38,487 nucleotides of DNA from JAQGLW01 sp035995725 (GTDB lineage: Bacteria > Pseudomonadota > Gammaproteobacteria > Burkholderiales > Burkholderiaceae_D). Every line of letters begins with the position of its first letter. The first letter of the stretch is position 1. The notes under the pieces are model-generated. The model was not told the DNA's origin. It worked only from the letters and a program-made list of their open reading frames with translations, and did no database searches. Positions 8,204 through 17,492 of this stretch are shown here, one piece after another. A program made the position numbers and the translations under genes. The stretch spans positions 1 through 38,487 of the forward strand of contig DASYKE010000091.1 in assembly GCA_035995725.1 (NCBI GenBank), given 5' to 3'.

Positions 8204-10483
8204 TCATACCTGTTCGCCTGTCCGTCCTGCGACACTTGCAACCGTCGCCACCAGCTCGGACGGTTCGATGGGTTTGGATACATGGACCAGAAAGCCGGCG
8301 CGCAGCGCGCGTGTCCGGTCTTCGGAGCGGGCAAAAGCGGTGAGCGCGATTGCCGGCACTTTCCCGCCTCTGGTCTGCCCGAGCGCTCGCACCCTTCTGA
8401 GCAACTCGAATCCGTCCACATCCGGCATGCCGATGTCGGTCACGAGCACATGCGGTGCTTCTCTTTCAACCAGCAGAAGTGCTTCAGCGGCCGTGGCGGC
8501 GGTAAGCACCTGCGCATCGCATTCCGTGAGTACCCGCCTGACCAGATCGCGTGCATCGGTTTCATCGTCAACCACCAGCACTTTGATGCCCGAGAGATCC
8601 AGCGGCTTGAAGTCCACGGCGGCAGGCTTCGACGTCTTCGGATGAAGTCGGGTTTCGTTGTACGCACTTTTGTGGACCACCGGCAGCGGGAAATGCACCG
8701 TGAAACTCGTCCCGCTGCCTTCCCCCGGACTCTTGACCAGTACCGTTCCTCCATGCAACTCGACCAAGTGCTTGACAATCGAGAGTCCCAGGCCGAGGCC
8801 CCCGAATCTCCGCGTGGTGGAGCCGTCTGCCTGGCGAAAGCGTTCGAATACATGGGGAAGGAACTCGGGCTTGATGCCGATACCGGTGTCGGCCACGCTG
8901 ATTTCAATATGCGAATTCACCCGTTCCAGCAGTATCTGCACCTTTCCTTCTTTCGGCGTGAACTTGATGGCGTTGGAAAGAAGATTCCAGATCACTTGCT
9001 GCAGCCGGCTCGGGTCGCCGGAAATCGGCCCAGCCGCAGGGTCGAGCAGTTTCTCGAGTCGGATACCCTTTGCATCAGCCGCCGGCCTTACCGTTTCCAG
9101 CGCGGCTTCGATGAAGATAACCGGGTCCACCGGCTGCATATCGAGGCGCACCTTCCCGGAAGTAATCCGATTCATGTCGAGAAGGTCCTCGATGAGCTGG
9201 GCCTGCACGCGGGCGTTTCGCTCGATAACATCAAGTCCCTTGCGAAGGTCGGCTTCACTCGCGGTGCCGCGCTGGAGGATGTGCGACCAGCCGAGGATCG
9301 CGCTGAGAGGCGTTCTCAGTTCGTGCGAGAGAGTTGCAAGAAATTCGTCTTTCATCTCGCTCATCCGCTCGGCTTCGGTGCGTGCGGACCGTTCGCTGGC
9401 CAGAAGCATTTCTCGCTCCCTGGCCGCGTTTTGCGCTGCCTCGTAAAGGCGGGCGTTGTCGATCGCGACGGCAGCCTGCGCGGCAACGCCTGAAATGATG
9501 TGTTCGGATCGTTCGGTGAAAACGCCGGTTTCAGGATGACCGAAAAAAAGTCCGCCGATCACTTCTCCGGAGCGCGATACCACCGGCACCGCCAGATAGC
9601 TGCGGACCGGAAGATGTCCTTGTGGCATACCGGCATGAGGTCCCATCTTTCCATAGCGCGGATCCTTCAGTACGTCGTCGCACCGGATCGGACCGTCGCC
9701 TTTGAAGGTCGGGCCAAAGAGCGATGTGGCACGGGGATAGCCAAACTTGTCGAAAGCTTCACGGGGTGCGCCCGACAACGTGTAGAGCATGAAGGCATCG
9801 CCTCGCTCGTCTGTGGTGTTGTAAAAGAAGGCGCCGAATTTTGCGCCGCTTAATTGAGTGGCCGCGTCGGTAGCAGCTTGCACCAGCGACTGCAGATCGA
9901 GTTTTGATGCAAGGCTTGCCCCTGTTTTATTCAGCAACTCGAGGACGCGGGTTTCATCACGCAATGCTTCTTCGGCATGCCGCCGCTCGGTGATGTCGCG
10001 AAAGCTCCAGACGCGGCCGACGTTGCGCTCACTGACGAACTGGATCTTTGAAAACCGCTCAAAAACTCTTCCGTCGGCGAGTTCCAGCAAGTCAAAGCTC
10101 TCTGACGGTGAAGAAACATAAATTTCCTCGATCCTGGCAAGAAACTGCCGAGAATCCTTGAACTTCTTGCAGAGGACTTTCAGCAATTGCTGATGTTCCA
10201 GCGAGTTCATCATCTCGCGCGGCATTCCCCACATTTGGATATATTTCTCGTTGAAGTCGGTCAGCTTGCCGGCTTCGTCCGTCACCAGAATTCCGTCAGT
10301 GGTGGATTCCAATGTCGCCCGCATCATGGAAAGAGAGTGGGCAAGCTCCTCCGTCTTCCGCTCCAACGCCTCCTTCGCGCGGATCAGGTCCTGCTCGGCG
10401 CGCTGGCGTGCGGCCAGAATGCTTTTCGCATTCTGCATCGCAACAGAGCGGAGCAGCTTTTCCTCGTCGTCGTGCATCTGCAC
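8204..10483 (-). CDS. PAS-GAF hybrid sensor histidine kinase with C-terminal receiver
   Basis: A 759-residue cytoplasmic-looking kinase. A short N-terminal coiled coil (about 15-50) is followed by PAS (about 55-170), GAF (about 185-345), HisKA with the H-box SHELRTPL (H387), and HATPase with N-box NLLSNAIKF, DTGIGI and GLGLGLSI (about 495-605). The C-terminal receiver (about 635-755) has VVDDE, phospho-acceptor D683 in TDIGMPD, LTA and SKP. All phosphotransfer residues are intact. There is no transmembrane segment, so an intracellular or redox/ligand signal through PAS or GAF is likely (inference). The start is GTG at 10483, whose G is also the last base of the upstream gene's TAG stop; an ATG at 10477 is an alternative. 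No separate response regulator lies nearby. Confidence 0.92.
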   Translation of the reverse strand: MQMHDDEEKLLRSVAMQNAKSILAARQRAEQDLIRAKEALERKTEELAHSLSMMRATLESTTDGILVTDEAGKLTDFNEKYIQMWGMPREMMNSLEHQQLLKVLCKKFKDSRQFLARIEEIYVSSPSESFDLLELADGRVFERFSKIQFVSERNVGRVWSFRDITERRHAEEALRDETRVLELLNKTGASLASKLDLQSLVQAATDAATQLSGAKFGAFFYNTTDERGDAFMLYTLSGAPREAFDKFGYPRATSLFGPTFKGDGPIRCDDVLKDPRYGKMGPHAGMPQGHLPVRSYLAVPVVSRSGEVIGGLFFGHPETGVFTERSEHIISGVAAQAAVAIDNARLYEAAQNAAREREMLLASERSARTEAERMSEMKDEFLATLSHELRTPLSAILGWSHILQRGTASEADLRKGLDVIERNARVQAQLIEDLLDMNRITSGKVRLDMQPVDPVIFIEAALETVRPAADAKGIRLEKLLDPAAGPISGDPSRLQQVIWNLLSNAIKFTPKEGKVQILLERVNSHIEISVADTGIGIKPEFLPHVFERFRQADGSTTRRFGGLGLGLSIVKHLVELHGGTVLVKSPGEGSGTSFTVHFPLPVVHKSAYNETRLHPKTSKPAAVDFKPLDLSGIKVLVVDDETDARDLVRRVLTECDAQVLTAATAAEALLLVEREAPHVLVTDIGMPDVDGFELLRRVRALGQTRGGKVPAIALTAFARSEDRTRALRAGFLVHVSKPIEPSELVATVASVAGRTGEQV

Positions 10484-11547
10484 TACTTGCCCGCAATCAT
10501 TTCGGCCGCGAGAGCGGTGCCCAGCACGCGCGCCCGGATCTTTTCAAAGGCGGTATCGCGGCTGGTTGAAATGTCATCGCAAAAAGGCGAAAATCCGCAG
10601 TCGTCGGTCGTACCCAGTTGTTCGATCGGAATATATTTTGCTGCTTCGAGGACTCGGTCGCGTACCTGTTCCGGCGTCTCGACGTGCGGATCGATCGGAG
10701 CGACCACACCGACAAAAATCCGCTGATCCGGTTTCATGCAATCGCGGATGATTTTCAGTACATGCTCGGGGTCCTTCTCGCCGGCAAGGGCGATATAGAA
10801 ATTTCCCGCTTTCAGTTCAAACAGGCTCGGCAGCAACTCGGCATAGTCGATATCCGCGCTGTGGGTCGAATCGCGGTCGCCGCCAGGGCAGGTGTGCACG
10901 CCAATGCGTGTGCGGTCTTCGGCGGAGAAGCGCGACAACGCAAGATTGTTGAGGTCGATGAAGCTGTTGAGCAGATTCCCGGAGGGATCGATCTTCATCG
11001 CCAGCCGGCCTTCGGTGAAGTCGATCTGAACCTTGTGTGCGCCTTTTTGCAGACAGCGGCGAATCTCGGTTTCATGCTCGCGCAGCAGGTCGTCGATGAA
11101 CTCCTCGCGCGAATAACCATCAATCCCGTCGGCCGGATACATGAGGCTCAATGCAGAAGGCGAGATCACCGCCTGCTTCACCGCCACGTTTGCGTACCGC
11201 ATCGCGACATCCAGGTAACTGTCGGCATATCTTTTGTAACGGAAAGGACCACTCGTGAGCCGCAGCATGCGGCGAGTATGGCCGGCTGCAAAAGGAATCT
11301 TGAATCCATCCGGGGCGGTGTTCGCAAGTCCGTGCACGCAGTAAGTCCAGAAATTATGGTACTTCCTCTGTTCGCCGTCGGTAATCACCGGAGAACCTGT
11401 GGCTTCGAACCGCGCAATAGTGTCCCGAATCGCTTCGTCGTAGAGAGGATTCAAGTGTGGGGCCTCGCTGTCTCCTCCGGTCGAGACAGCCTCAACCAGC
11501 CGAAGCGGCCTCGGGATACTGCCAATTGGTTCGGTTGGAATAGTCAT
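10483..11547 (-). CDS. Cobalamin-independent methionine synthase (MetE C-terminal domain)-like protein
   Basis: About 354 residues, corresponding to the C-terminal catalytic barrel of MetE without its N-terminal half. MetE transfers a methyl group to a zinc-bound homocysteine thiolate. The zinc-ligand pattern appears kept: HTC in VHTCPGGD (His and Cys two apart) and a later Cys in TTDDCGFSPF. The N-terminal IGSIPRP matches the usual barrel start. Stand-alone MetE-C proteins include folate-independent or corrinoid-linked methionine synthases and other thiol methyl or alkyl transferases, so the donor is unknown. The ATG at 11547 is chosen because GGCGGA lies 6 nt upstream; ATG 11553 is also in frame. 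The stop overlaps the kinase start, making a two-gene unit. Confidence 0.82.
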   Translation of the reverse strand: MTIPTEPIGSIPRPLRLVEAVSTGGDSEAPHLNPLYDEAIRDTIARFEATGSPVITDGEQRKYHNFWTYCVHGLANTAPDGFKIPFAAGHTRRMLRLTSGPFRYKRYADSYLDVAMRYANVAVKQAVISPSALSLMYPADGIDGYSREEFIDDLLREHETEIRRCLQKGAHKVQIDFTEGRLAMKIDPSGNLLNSFIDLNNLALSRFSAEDRTRIGVHTCPGGDRDSTHSADIDYAELLPSLFELKAGNFYIALAGEKDPEHVLKIIRDCMKPDQRIFVGVVAPIDPHVETPEQVRDRVLEAAKYIPIEQLGTTDDCGFSPFCDDISTSRDTAFEKIRARVLGTALAAEMIAGK

Positions 11548-11553
11548 AAGCAT

Positions 11554-11906
11554 TCCGCCATTGTCATGCGCTGTCGATAATTGAATTGCGGCAATATGCC
11601 GTTTTCCATAGGCATCAGTTATTGTAGCGCATCGGGCTTTCTGCTCATCCTGATGGGACTTGGGACACTGAAACCCGCCAGTTGTTGCGAATCATTGGTA
11701 ACAATGTGAATCTCACTCTATGCTGAGAAGAGCTTGCATTCCGTGCAGCAAGAATAGTGGTTCTATCGAAATATTTTTATACGATACCAAGACGAGTCAT
11801 TCCAATGGCGTGCACTTCTTCCATGGAGTGCTAATGCACGACAATGTATTTGTCAGGAAAGATCTTTTATTTGGTGATGACACGTTAAACGGTGCGTCTG
11901 ACCAAC
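11554..11906. other. Intergenic region between glmS and the MetE-like gene
   Basis: About 350 bases without a supported gene, and noticeably more AT-rich near 11755-11890. It should contain the promoter of the minus-strand MetE-like/kinase pair and the end of the glmU-glmS transcript. No clean hairpin plus T-run terminator was seen. A plus-strand open frame beginning at 11720 runs into glmS antisense and is not credible. Confidence 0.5.
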
Positions 11907-13736
11907 TTATTCCACCGTCACCGACTTTGCCAGATTGCGCGGCTTGTCGACATCAGTGCCGCGTGCAAGCGCCGTGTGATAAGCCAGCAATTGCAGCGGC
12001 ACCACATGGAGGATCGGCGACAGCAAGCCATAGTGTTCCGGCAGGCGAATGACGTGAATGCCTTCGCTCGGTGCGATGCGCGAGTCCGCATCGGCGAACA
12101 CGTACAGCTGGCCGCCACGCGCGCGCACTTCCTGCATGTTGGACTTGAGTTTTTCGATCAGCGTATCGTTCGGCGCGACCGTGACGACCGGCATGTCTTC
12201 GGTTACCAGCGCCAGCGGCCCATGCTTCAATTCCCCGGCCGGGTAGGCTTCGGCATGGATATAGGAAATTTCTTTCAGCTTCAGCGCGCCTTCCAGCGCA
12301 ATCGGATAGTGCAGCCCGCGGCCCAGGAATAGCGCGTGTTCCTTGCGCGCAAATGCGTCGGCCCATGCAATGATGGCTGGTTCCAGCGCCAGCACGCTTT
12401 GCAATGACGTCGGCAGATGACGCAGGTTTTTCAGATGATTCTGTTCCTGTTCCGGTGTCAGCCGGTTGCGCAGCTTCGCCAGCGTCAGGGTCAGCAGGAA
12501 CAGTGCAGCCAGTTGCGTGCTGAACGCTTTGGTCGATGCCACACCGATCTCGGCACCGGCACGGGTCAGGTAAGACAATTCCGTTTCGCGCACCATTGCC
12601 GAGGTGCCGACATTGCAGATTGCCAGTGAATGCTTGTGGCCGAGTTCTTTCGCATATTTGAGCGCCGCGAGCGTATCGGCGGTCTCGCCCGACTGGGAAA
12701 TGACGACCACCAGTGCATCGGGATTGACTGCCGGGCTGCGGTAGCGGTACTCGCTGGCGATTTCGACATTGGTCGGGATGCCGGCGACGGCTTCCAGCCA
12801 GTATTTTGCGGTCATGCCGGAGTAGTAGCTGGTACCGCAGGCCAGGATCTGGATCGCATTGATTTTTTTGAATACGCCGCCTGCATTGGCGCCGAACAGG
12901 TCGGGCGTAAAGCCGAGAACGCCTTCCAGCGTGTCGGAGATCGCGCGCGGCTGCTCGAAAATTTCCTTTTGCATGTAGTGGCGATAGGGGCCGAGTTCGA
13001 TCGCGCCGGAATAGGCGTTCACCGTCTGCACCTTGCGCTCGACCACGATATCGTTCCGGTCGGTGATACGCACAGAGGTGCGCTGCACGTCAACCACATC
13101 GCCCTCTTCCAGATAAATGATCTGGTCGGTTGTGCCGGCCAGAGCCATTGCATCCGAGGCGAGGAAATTCTCTCCATTGCCGAGCCCGACGATCAGCGGG
13201 CAGCCGAGACGGGCGCCGACTATGCGCTGCGGTTCATCCTTGCAAAATACCGCGATGGCGAACGCGCCAGTCAGCCGCTTGACCGCTTTTTGCACGGTGC
13301 GCAGCAAGTCTCCGTCGTACAAGTGGTTGACCAGGTGCGCGATCGCTTCGGTGTCGGTCTGCGACTCGAATACGTAATCGAGAGCTTTGAGTTCGGCGCG
13401 TATTTCCTCGTAATTTTCAATAATGCCGTTGTGCACCAGCGCGACACATTGTTCGCCGGTTTTGTCGGGCGAGAAATGCGGATGCGCGTTGTTGGTCGCC
13501 GGCACACCATGCGTCGCCCAGCGGGTATGGGCTATCCCCGTTGTGCCGGCGAATTCAGTTTTGGCTACCTGGCTTTGCAGCTCGGCCACGCGCGCCACGC
13601 TGCGCGCGCGCTTCAGTCCCTTTTGATGTACCGCCACGCCGCACGAGTCGTAACCGCGATATTCGAGACGCCTCAAGCCTTCCAGCAGGACCGGGACAAT
13701 ATTACGTTGCGCAACCGCGCCGACGATGCCGCACAT
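11907..13736 (-). CDS. glmS: Glutamine--fructose-6-phosphate aminotransferase (isomerizing)
   Basis: A 609-residue GlmS that makes glucosamine-6-phosphate from fructose-6-phosphate and glutamine, the entry to amino-sugar and cell-wall precursor synthesis. The N-terminal glutaminase starts MCGIVG, with the Cys directly after Met as nucleophile, and shows RGYDSCG and TRWATHG segments. Two SIS sugar-isomerase domains follow (about residues 285-425 and 455-595), including CGTSYYSG and SQSGETADT. The protein ends KSVTVE, the family C-terminus. AGGA lies about 8 nt upstream of the ATG. It is the second gene of a glmU-glmS unit with only 9 nt between them. The length is normal and all key motifs are intact. 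Confidence 0.98.
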   Translation of the reverse strand: MCGIVGAVAQRNIVPVLLEGLRRLEYRGYDSCGVAVHQKGLKRARSVARVAELQSQVAKTEFAGTTGIAHTRWATHGVPATNNAHPHFSPDKTGEQCVALVHNGIIENYEEIRAELKALDYVFESQTDTEAIAHLVNHLYDGDLLRTVQKAVKRLTGAFAIAVFCKDEPQRIVGARLGCPLIVGLGNGENFLASDAMALAGTTDQIIYLEEGDVVDVQRTSVRITDRNDIVVERKVQTVNAYSGAIELGPYRHYMQKEIFEQPRAISDTLEGVLGFTPDLFGANAGGVFKKINAIQILACGTSYYSGMTAKYWLEAVAGIPTNVEIASEYRYRSPAVNPDALVVVISQSGETADTLAALKYAKELGHKHSLAICNVGTSAMVRETELSYLTRAGAEIGVASTKAFSTQLAALFLLTLTLAKLRNRLTPEQEQNHLKNLRHLPTSLQSVLALEPAIIAWADAFARKEHALFLGRGLHYPIALEGALKLKEISYIHAEAYPAGELKHGPLALVTEDMPVVTVAPNDTLIEKLKSNMQEVRARGGQLYVFADADSRIAPSEGIHVIRLPEHYGLLSPILHVVPLQLLAYHTALARGTDVDKPRNLAKSVTVE

Positions 13737-13745
13737 GGTGAGTTC

Positions 13746-15116
13746 CTATTTCTTTTGCGAGTTTGTCTGTTTCTTCGGCCGTTGCCAGCCTTCGATGGTC
13801 ATTTGCCTGGCGCGCGAAACGGTCAGCTTGCCGGCCGGCGCATCCGTGGTCAGCGTGGTGCCGGCGCCCAGCGTTGCGCCTTTGCCGACGCGCACCGGCG
13901 CCACCAGCTGGCTGTCGCTGCCGATGAAAACATCGTCTTCTATGACGGTACGCAGTTTGTTTACGCCGTCGTAGTTGCAGGTAATCGTGCCGGCGCCGAT
14001 GTTGACACGCGAACCGACCGTCGAGTCGCCGACATAAGTCAGGTGATTGGCTTTGCTGTGCGCAGCGATCTGGCTGTTCTTGACTTCTACAAAGTTACCG
14101 ATATGTACATCTTCCGCCAGTTCGGTGCCGGGGCGCAGCCGTGCATACGGTCCTATCATCGATTCGGCGCCGACGGTTGCGTCTTCGATATGGCAAAACG
14201 GCTTGATGACCGCACCCTGCGCGATGCGGGCATTCTTGATCACGCAATGCGCACCGATCGTCACATTGTCCGCCAGTTCGACCCTGCCTTCGAATACGCA
14301 GCCGACATCGATGCTGACATCGCGTCCGCACGACAGCGAGCCGCGCACATCGATGCGGGCCGGGTCGGCCAGCGTGACGCCTTGTTCGAGCAGCGTGTTG
14401 GCGATATTGCGTTGATGAATGCGTTCCAGTTCGGCCAGCTGGACTTTGCTGTTGACGCCCAGCGTTTCCCAGACGGCATCGGGCTGCGCCGACACCACCG
14501 GCACGTCGTCGGCCACTGCGCGCGCGACAATATCAGTTAGATAGTATTCGCCTTGCGAATTGTCGTTGGACAAGGTTGTCAGCCACTGCTTCAGCCTGAC
14601 GGTTGGCGCCACCATAATTCCGGTGTTGATTTCGCGGATGGACCGTTCCGCCGGATTTGCATCCTTTTGCTCGACAATGCGTACAATATTCCCGTTTTCA
14701 CGCACAATGCGGCCATAGCCGGTCGGATCGTCGAGTTCCACCGTCAAGATCGCCAACTTATTCTTGTTTGCAATGTCCAACAATCGTTGCAGCGAACGGG
14801 CGGTGGTTAATGGCACGTCGCCATACAAGACCAATGTCGGCATGTCGTCCACCAGATGCGGCAGCGCCTGCATCACCGCATGGCCGGTGCCGAGTTGCGG
14901 TTCTTGCCTGGCGAATGCGATATCGGGCGAGTCGAGCAATTGGGGCACCATGTCGCCGCCGTGCCCGTAAATTACACACAAGGTAGCAGGCGATAATGCG
15001 CGCGCGGTGTCGATCACATGCGACAGCAGCGGCTTGCCCGCCAGCGGATGCAATACCTTCGGCAACGCGGACTGCATGCGCTTTCCCATGCCGGCAGCAA
15101 GAATGACAACGTTCAT
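13746..15116 (-). CDS. glmU: Bifunctional GlcNAc-1-P uridyltransferase / GlcN-1-P acetyltransferase
   Basis: A 456-residue GlmU that carries out the last two steps to UDP-N-acetylglucosamine for peptidoglycan and LPS. The N-terminal pyrophosphorylase (about 1-228) has LAAGMGKRM, the LPKVLHPLAGKP signature, GTGHAV and YGDVPL. The C-terminal left-handed beta-helix (about 250-445) shows hexapeptide repeats. It also has the acetyltransferase segments RPGTELAEDVHIGNFVEVK and ANHLTYVGD. It is the first gene of the glmU-glmS pair. The ATG is only 15 nt from the most upstream start of the divergent lipoprotein gene, so its promoter must overlap that gene's coding region. Confidence 0.98.
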   Translation of the reverse strand: MNVVILAAGMGKRMQSALPKVLHPLAGKPLLSHVIDTARALSPATLCVIYGHGGDMVPQLLDSPDIAFARQEPQLGTGHAVMQALPHLVDDMPTLVLYGDVPLTTARSLQRLLDIANKNKLAILTVELDDPTGYGRIVRENGNIVRIVEQKDANPAERSIREINTGIMVAPTVRLKQWLTTLSNDNSQGEYYLTDIVARAVADDVPVVSAQPDAVWETLGVNSKVQLAELERIHQRNIANTLLEQGVTLADPARIDVRGSLSCGRDVSIDVGCVFEGRVELADNVTIGAHCVIKNARIAQGAVIKPFCHIEDATVGAESMIGPYARLRPGTELAEDVHIGNFVEVKNSQIAAHSKANHLTYVGDSTVGSRVNIGAGTITCNYDGVNKLRTVIEDDVFIGSDSQLVAPVRVGKGATLGAGTTLTTDAPAGKLTVSRARQMTIEGWQRPKKQTNSQKK

Positions 15117-15131
15117 AGGCGATTAGTGAGA

Positions 15132-16025
15132 ATGATGCAAAATTTTATCATGCGACCATACCGCACTTTTGCAATACGGATAGGTATATTTTTGATTACC
15201 GGCCTGTTGTTGTTGGGTTGCAGCGCAGCCCGCTTTGGATATAGCAACGGCGAAACCCTGTCCTACTGGTGGTTAAACGGCTATGTTCATTTTGACGCTG
15301 ATCAAAATCCCTGGGTCAAAAAGCAGATTGCAACCCTGTTTGCCTGGCACCGCAAGACCCAGCTGAAAAGCTACGTGCAATTAATGTCGGACGCGCAGCA
15401 CCGCGTTCAGCGCAACGTCACCGAAGCGGAAGTGCTGGCAGACCATGATCGCGTCAAAAAGTACATTCTTTTGCTGGTCGATAAAGCGCTGCCGCAACTG
15501 GCCGATCTCGCGCTATCGCTGAAGCCGGAACAAATCGCGAATATAGAGAAGAAATTCGCTTCCAATAATGATGATTATCGTAAAGATTACCTGCGCGGCG
15601 ATATTGAGAAACGTCAGCACTTCCGTTATAAAAAAGTCCTCAAGCAGGCGGAATACTGGTTCGGCAGTTTCAGTCCGGAGCAGGAACGGAAAATTCGCGC
15701 GGCATCCGATGCGCGGCCGTTGAACAATGAACTGGTGCTGGCAGACCGGCTGCAACGCCAGGCGGCGCTGATTGCGCTGTTAAAGAAAATTCAGACGGAA
15801 AAGCCAGGGCGCGAGGCGGTGATGGCGATGCTGAAAGACTACGCGGCCTCAGTAGCGGATAGTTTTGCCAATCCGGAGCACAAAATGTTTTTCGATGCTT
15901 CGAGAACTGGTTGGGCCCGCATGGTGGTTGTCATCATCAATAATGCGACGCCGGCGCAGAAGGACCATTTCATAAAGACATTGCAGCAATGGATAGGCGA
16001 TTTCAACGCGCTGTCGGCAGCATGA
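15132..16025 (+). CDS. Putative lipoprotein, DUF6279-like
   Basis: About 297 residues. The N-terminus has a basic start, a hydrophobic stretch and the lipobox LLLLGCS, giving a lipoprotein signal with the Cys near residue 29. The mature part is helical and charged. It carries a YWWLNGYVHFDADQ segment near its start that I associate with the DUF6279 lipoprotein family; the biochemical function is unknown. Three in-frame ATGs (15132, 15135, 15150) are possible. 15150 gives the most typical signal peptide and 15132 the longest. The frame is open back to 15018 but that part overlaps glmU. The gene is divergent from glmU and converges on ttcA. Confidence 0.8.
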   Translation: MMQNFIMRPYRTFAIRIGIFLITGLLLLGCSAARFGYSNGETLSYWWLNGYVHFDADQNPWVKKQIATLFAWHRKTQLKSYVQLMSDAQHRVQRNVTEAEVLADHDRVKKYILLLVDKALPQLADLALSLKPEQIANIEKKFASNNDDYRKDYLRGDIEKRQHFRYKKVLKQAEYWFGSFSPEQERKIRAASDARPLNNELVLADRLQRQAALIALLKKIQTEKPGREAVMAMLKDYAASVADSFANPEHKMFFDASRTGWARMVVVIINNATPAQKDHFIKTLQQWIGDFNALSAA

Positions 16026-16114
16026 GTACTTTGAGTAGCACTGAACCGCTGGTTTCCCACTGACTGGCTTCCATTACGCAGGGTCAGGCCGGATTGGCAA
16101 CCGAAGCGCAACTG

Positions 16115-17083
16115 TCAGTCGGTGGACCGCAGCGGAATAATGCTGGAAACAGTGCTCGCGGTTGCGCACGGCTCTTCGTCAAACGCGATATCCCCGTCCT
16201 TTACCGCTTCGCCCGTCGCTTTCAACCCCGCAAAGCCGAACAGGTCGCGATCCATCAGGTGCGATGGTGCGACGGTCGACAGCGCGGAAAAAATACTGTC
16301 GACCCGGCCCGGAAATTTCTTGTCCCATTCGCGCAGCATCGCCTTGATTTGCTTGCGCTGCAGATTTTCCTGGCTGCCGCACAGATCGCACGGGATGATC
16401 GGAAATTGTTTGACTTCGGCGTAGCGCGTGGTGTCCGCTTCCTTGACATAGGCCAGCGGGCGGATCACGATATGTTTGCCGTCGTCCGATTGCAGCTTGG
16501 GCGGCATGCCTTTCAGTTTGGCGCCAAAAAACATGTTGAGGAAAAACGTTTCCAGAATGTCGTCCCGATGGTGGCCCAGCGCAATTTTGGTCGCACCCAG
16601 TTCATCGGCGACCCGGTACAGGATGCCGCGTCGCAGCCGCGAACAAAGCGAGCAGGTGGTTTTCCCTTCGGGAATGACGCGCTTGACGATACTGTAGGTA
16701 TCTTGCGTCTCGACATGGAACGGCACGCCAAGCCGGGTCAGGTAGTCGGGCAGGATATGCGCCGGAAAATTCGGCTGTTTCTGATCGAGGTTGACGGCAA
16801 CGATGTCGAAATGAATCGGTGCGCGTTGCCGCAGTGTCAGCAAAATATCGAGCAATGCATAGCTGTCCTTGCCGCCGGACAGGCAGACCATCACCTTGTC
16901 GCCATCCTCGATCATGTTGAAGTCGCCGATTGCCTGACCGGCCTGGCGGCATAAACGCTTGTGCAGCTTGTTGTTTTCGTACGCGATTTTTTCCGCCTTC
17001 TTCGACGTCATCGCAATATCGGCCTGCCTTGCGTCAGGCAGTGCAGCGACAACTGAAACATCATTCATGGCAGCTTGCGTCAC
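16115..17083 (-). CDS. ttcA: tRNA 2-thiocytidine(32) biosynthesis protein TtcA
   Basis: A 322-residue PP-loop ATPase that thiolates C32 of tRNAs in an Fe-S-dependent reaction. The PP-loop SGGKDS is at residues 69-74. CSLC (C144, C147) and CDLC (C232, C235) provide the cysteines that correspond to the cluster ligands of TtcA. The C-terminus is somewhat extended and polar. The start is GTG at 17083, chosen because GGAGG ends 5 nt upstream; this ribosome binding site lies in the last codons of folB, whose TAA directly precedes the GTG. The alternative ATG at 17068 lacks such spacing. It is the last gene of a minus-strand unit with the pteridine-reductase-like gene and folB. Confidence 0.97.
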   Translation of the reverse strand: MTQAAMNDVSVVAALPDARQADIAMTSKKAEKIAYENNKLHKRLCRQAGQAIGDFNMIEDGDKVMVCLSGGKDSYALLDILLTLRQRAPIHFDIVAVNLDQKQPNFPAHILPDYLTRLGVPFHVETQDTYSIVKRVIPEGKTTCSLCSRLRRGILYRVADELGATKIALGHHRDDILETFFLNMFFGAKLKGMPPKLQSDDGKHIVIRPLAYVKEADTTRYAEVKQFPIIPCDLCGSQENLQRKQIKAMLREWDKKFPGRVDSIFSALSTVAPSHLMDRDLFGFAGLKATGEAVKDGDIAFDEEPCATASTVSSIIPLRSTD

Positions 17084-17479
17084 TTAAGCCTCCTTGATGC
17101 GAAATACTTCGACGCCGACCGACTGGCAATCCGGGTACACATCCGGCTTTTCGGTCGACACGCGTACCGCGCGTACTTTCGGATGCGCCAGCATGGCGCG
17201 CGCCACGTCGTCGCACAGCGTCTCTTGCAGATGGATATGACCCTGCGCCATGCGCTTGGCAATCGTATCGCGCATGAAGTCGTAATCGACCACTTCATGC
17301 AACTCGTCGCCGTGGGGTGTCGATAGTGCCAACGGAATGAACAGATCGACATTGATCAACACGCGCTGCTCGCCTTTCTTTTCGAATTCATGCACGCCGA
17401 TATTGATTTGCACTTCGTAATTGCGCAGAAACAGGCGGCGGCAATCGATTAGTCCGGGATGTGACAGAGAGGAGAGCAT
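17084..17479 (-). CDS. folB: Dihydroneopterin aldolase
   Basis: About 131 residues. FolB converts 7,8-dihydroneopterin to 6-hydroxymethyl-dihydropterin plus glycolaldehyde in folate synthesis, and usually forms an octamer. The family segment GVHEFEKKGEQRV lies at residues 28-40, with a pterin-binding Glu at E86 in HLQE and the catalytic Lys K111 in STEKPDV. The frame is open to a TTG at 17503 that would overlap the upstream gene. The ATG at 17479, 13 nt past that gene's stop, is preferred, although no strong ribosome binding site is present. The neighbouring SDR carries pteridine-reductase residues, which supports a pterin module. Confidence 0.93.
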   Translation of the reverse strand: MLSSLSHPGLIDCRRLFLRNYEVQINIGVHEFEKKGEQRVLINVDLFIPLALSTPHGDELHEVVDYDFMRDTIAKRMAQGHIHLQETLCDDVARAMLAHPKVRAVRVSTEKPDVYPDCQSVGVEVFRIKEA

Positions 17480-17492
17480 GGTTTCAGGTAGG

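Noticed and set aside
8186..9493. 435-codon plus-strand frame opposite the histidine kinase
   Set aside because: The kinase frame holds all expected motifs; this frame holds none.
11720..12052. 110-codon plus-strand frame after glmS
   Set aside because: Half of it is antisense to glmS and the rest has no family resemblance.
12630..14540. 636-codon plus-strand open frame opposite glmS/glmU
   Set aside because: It spans the antisense of two unmistakable genes and has no family features.
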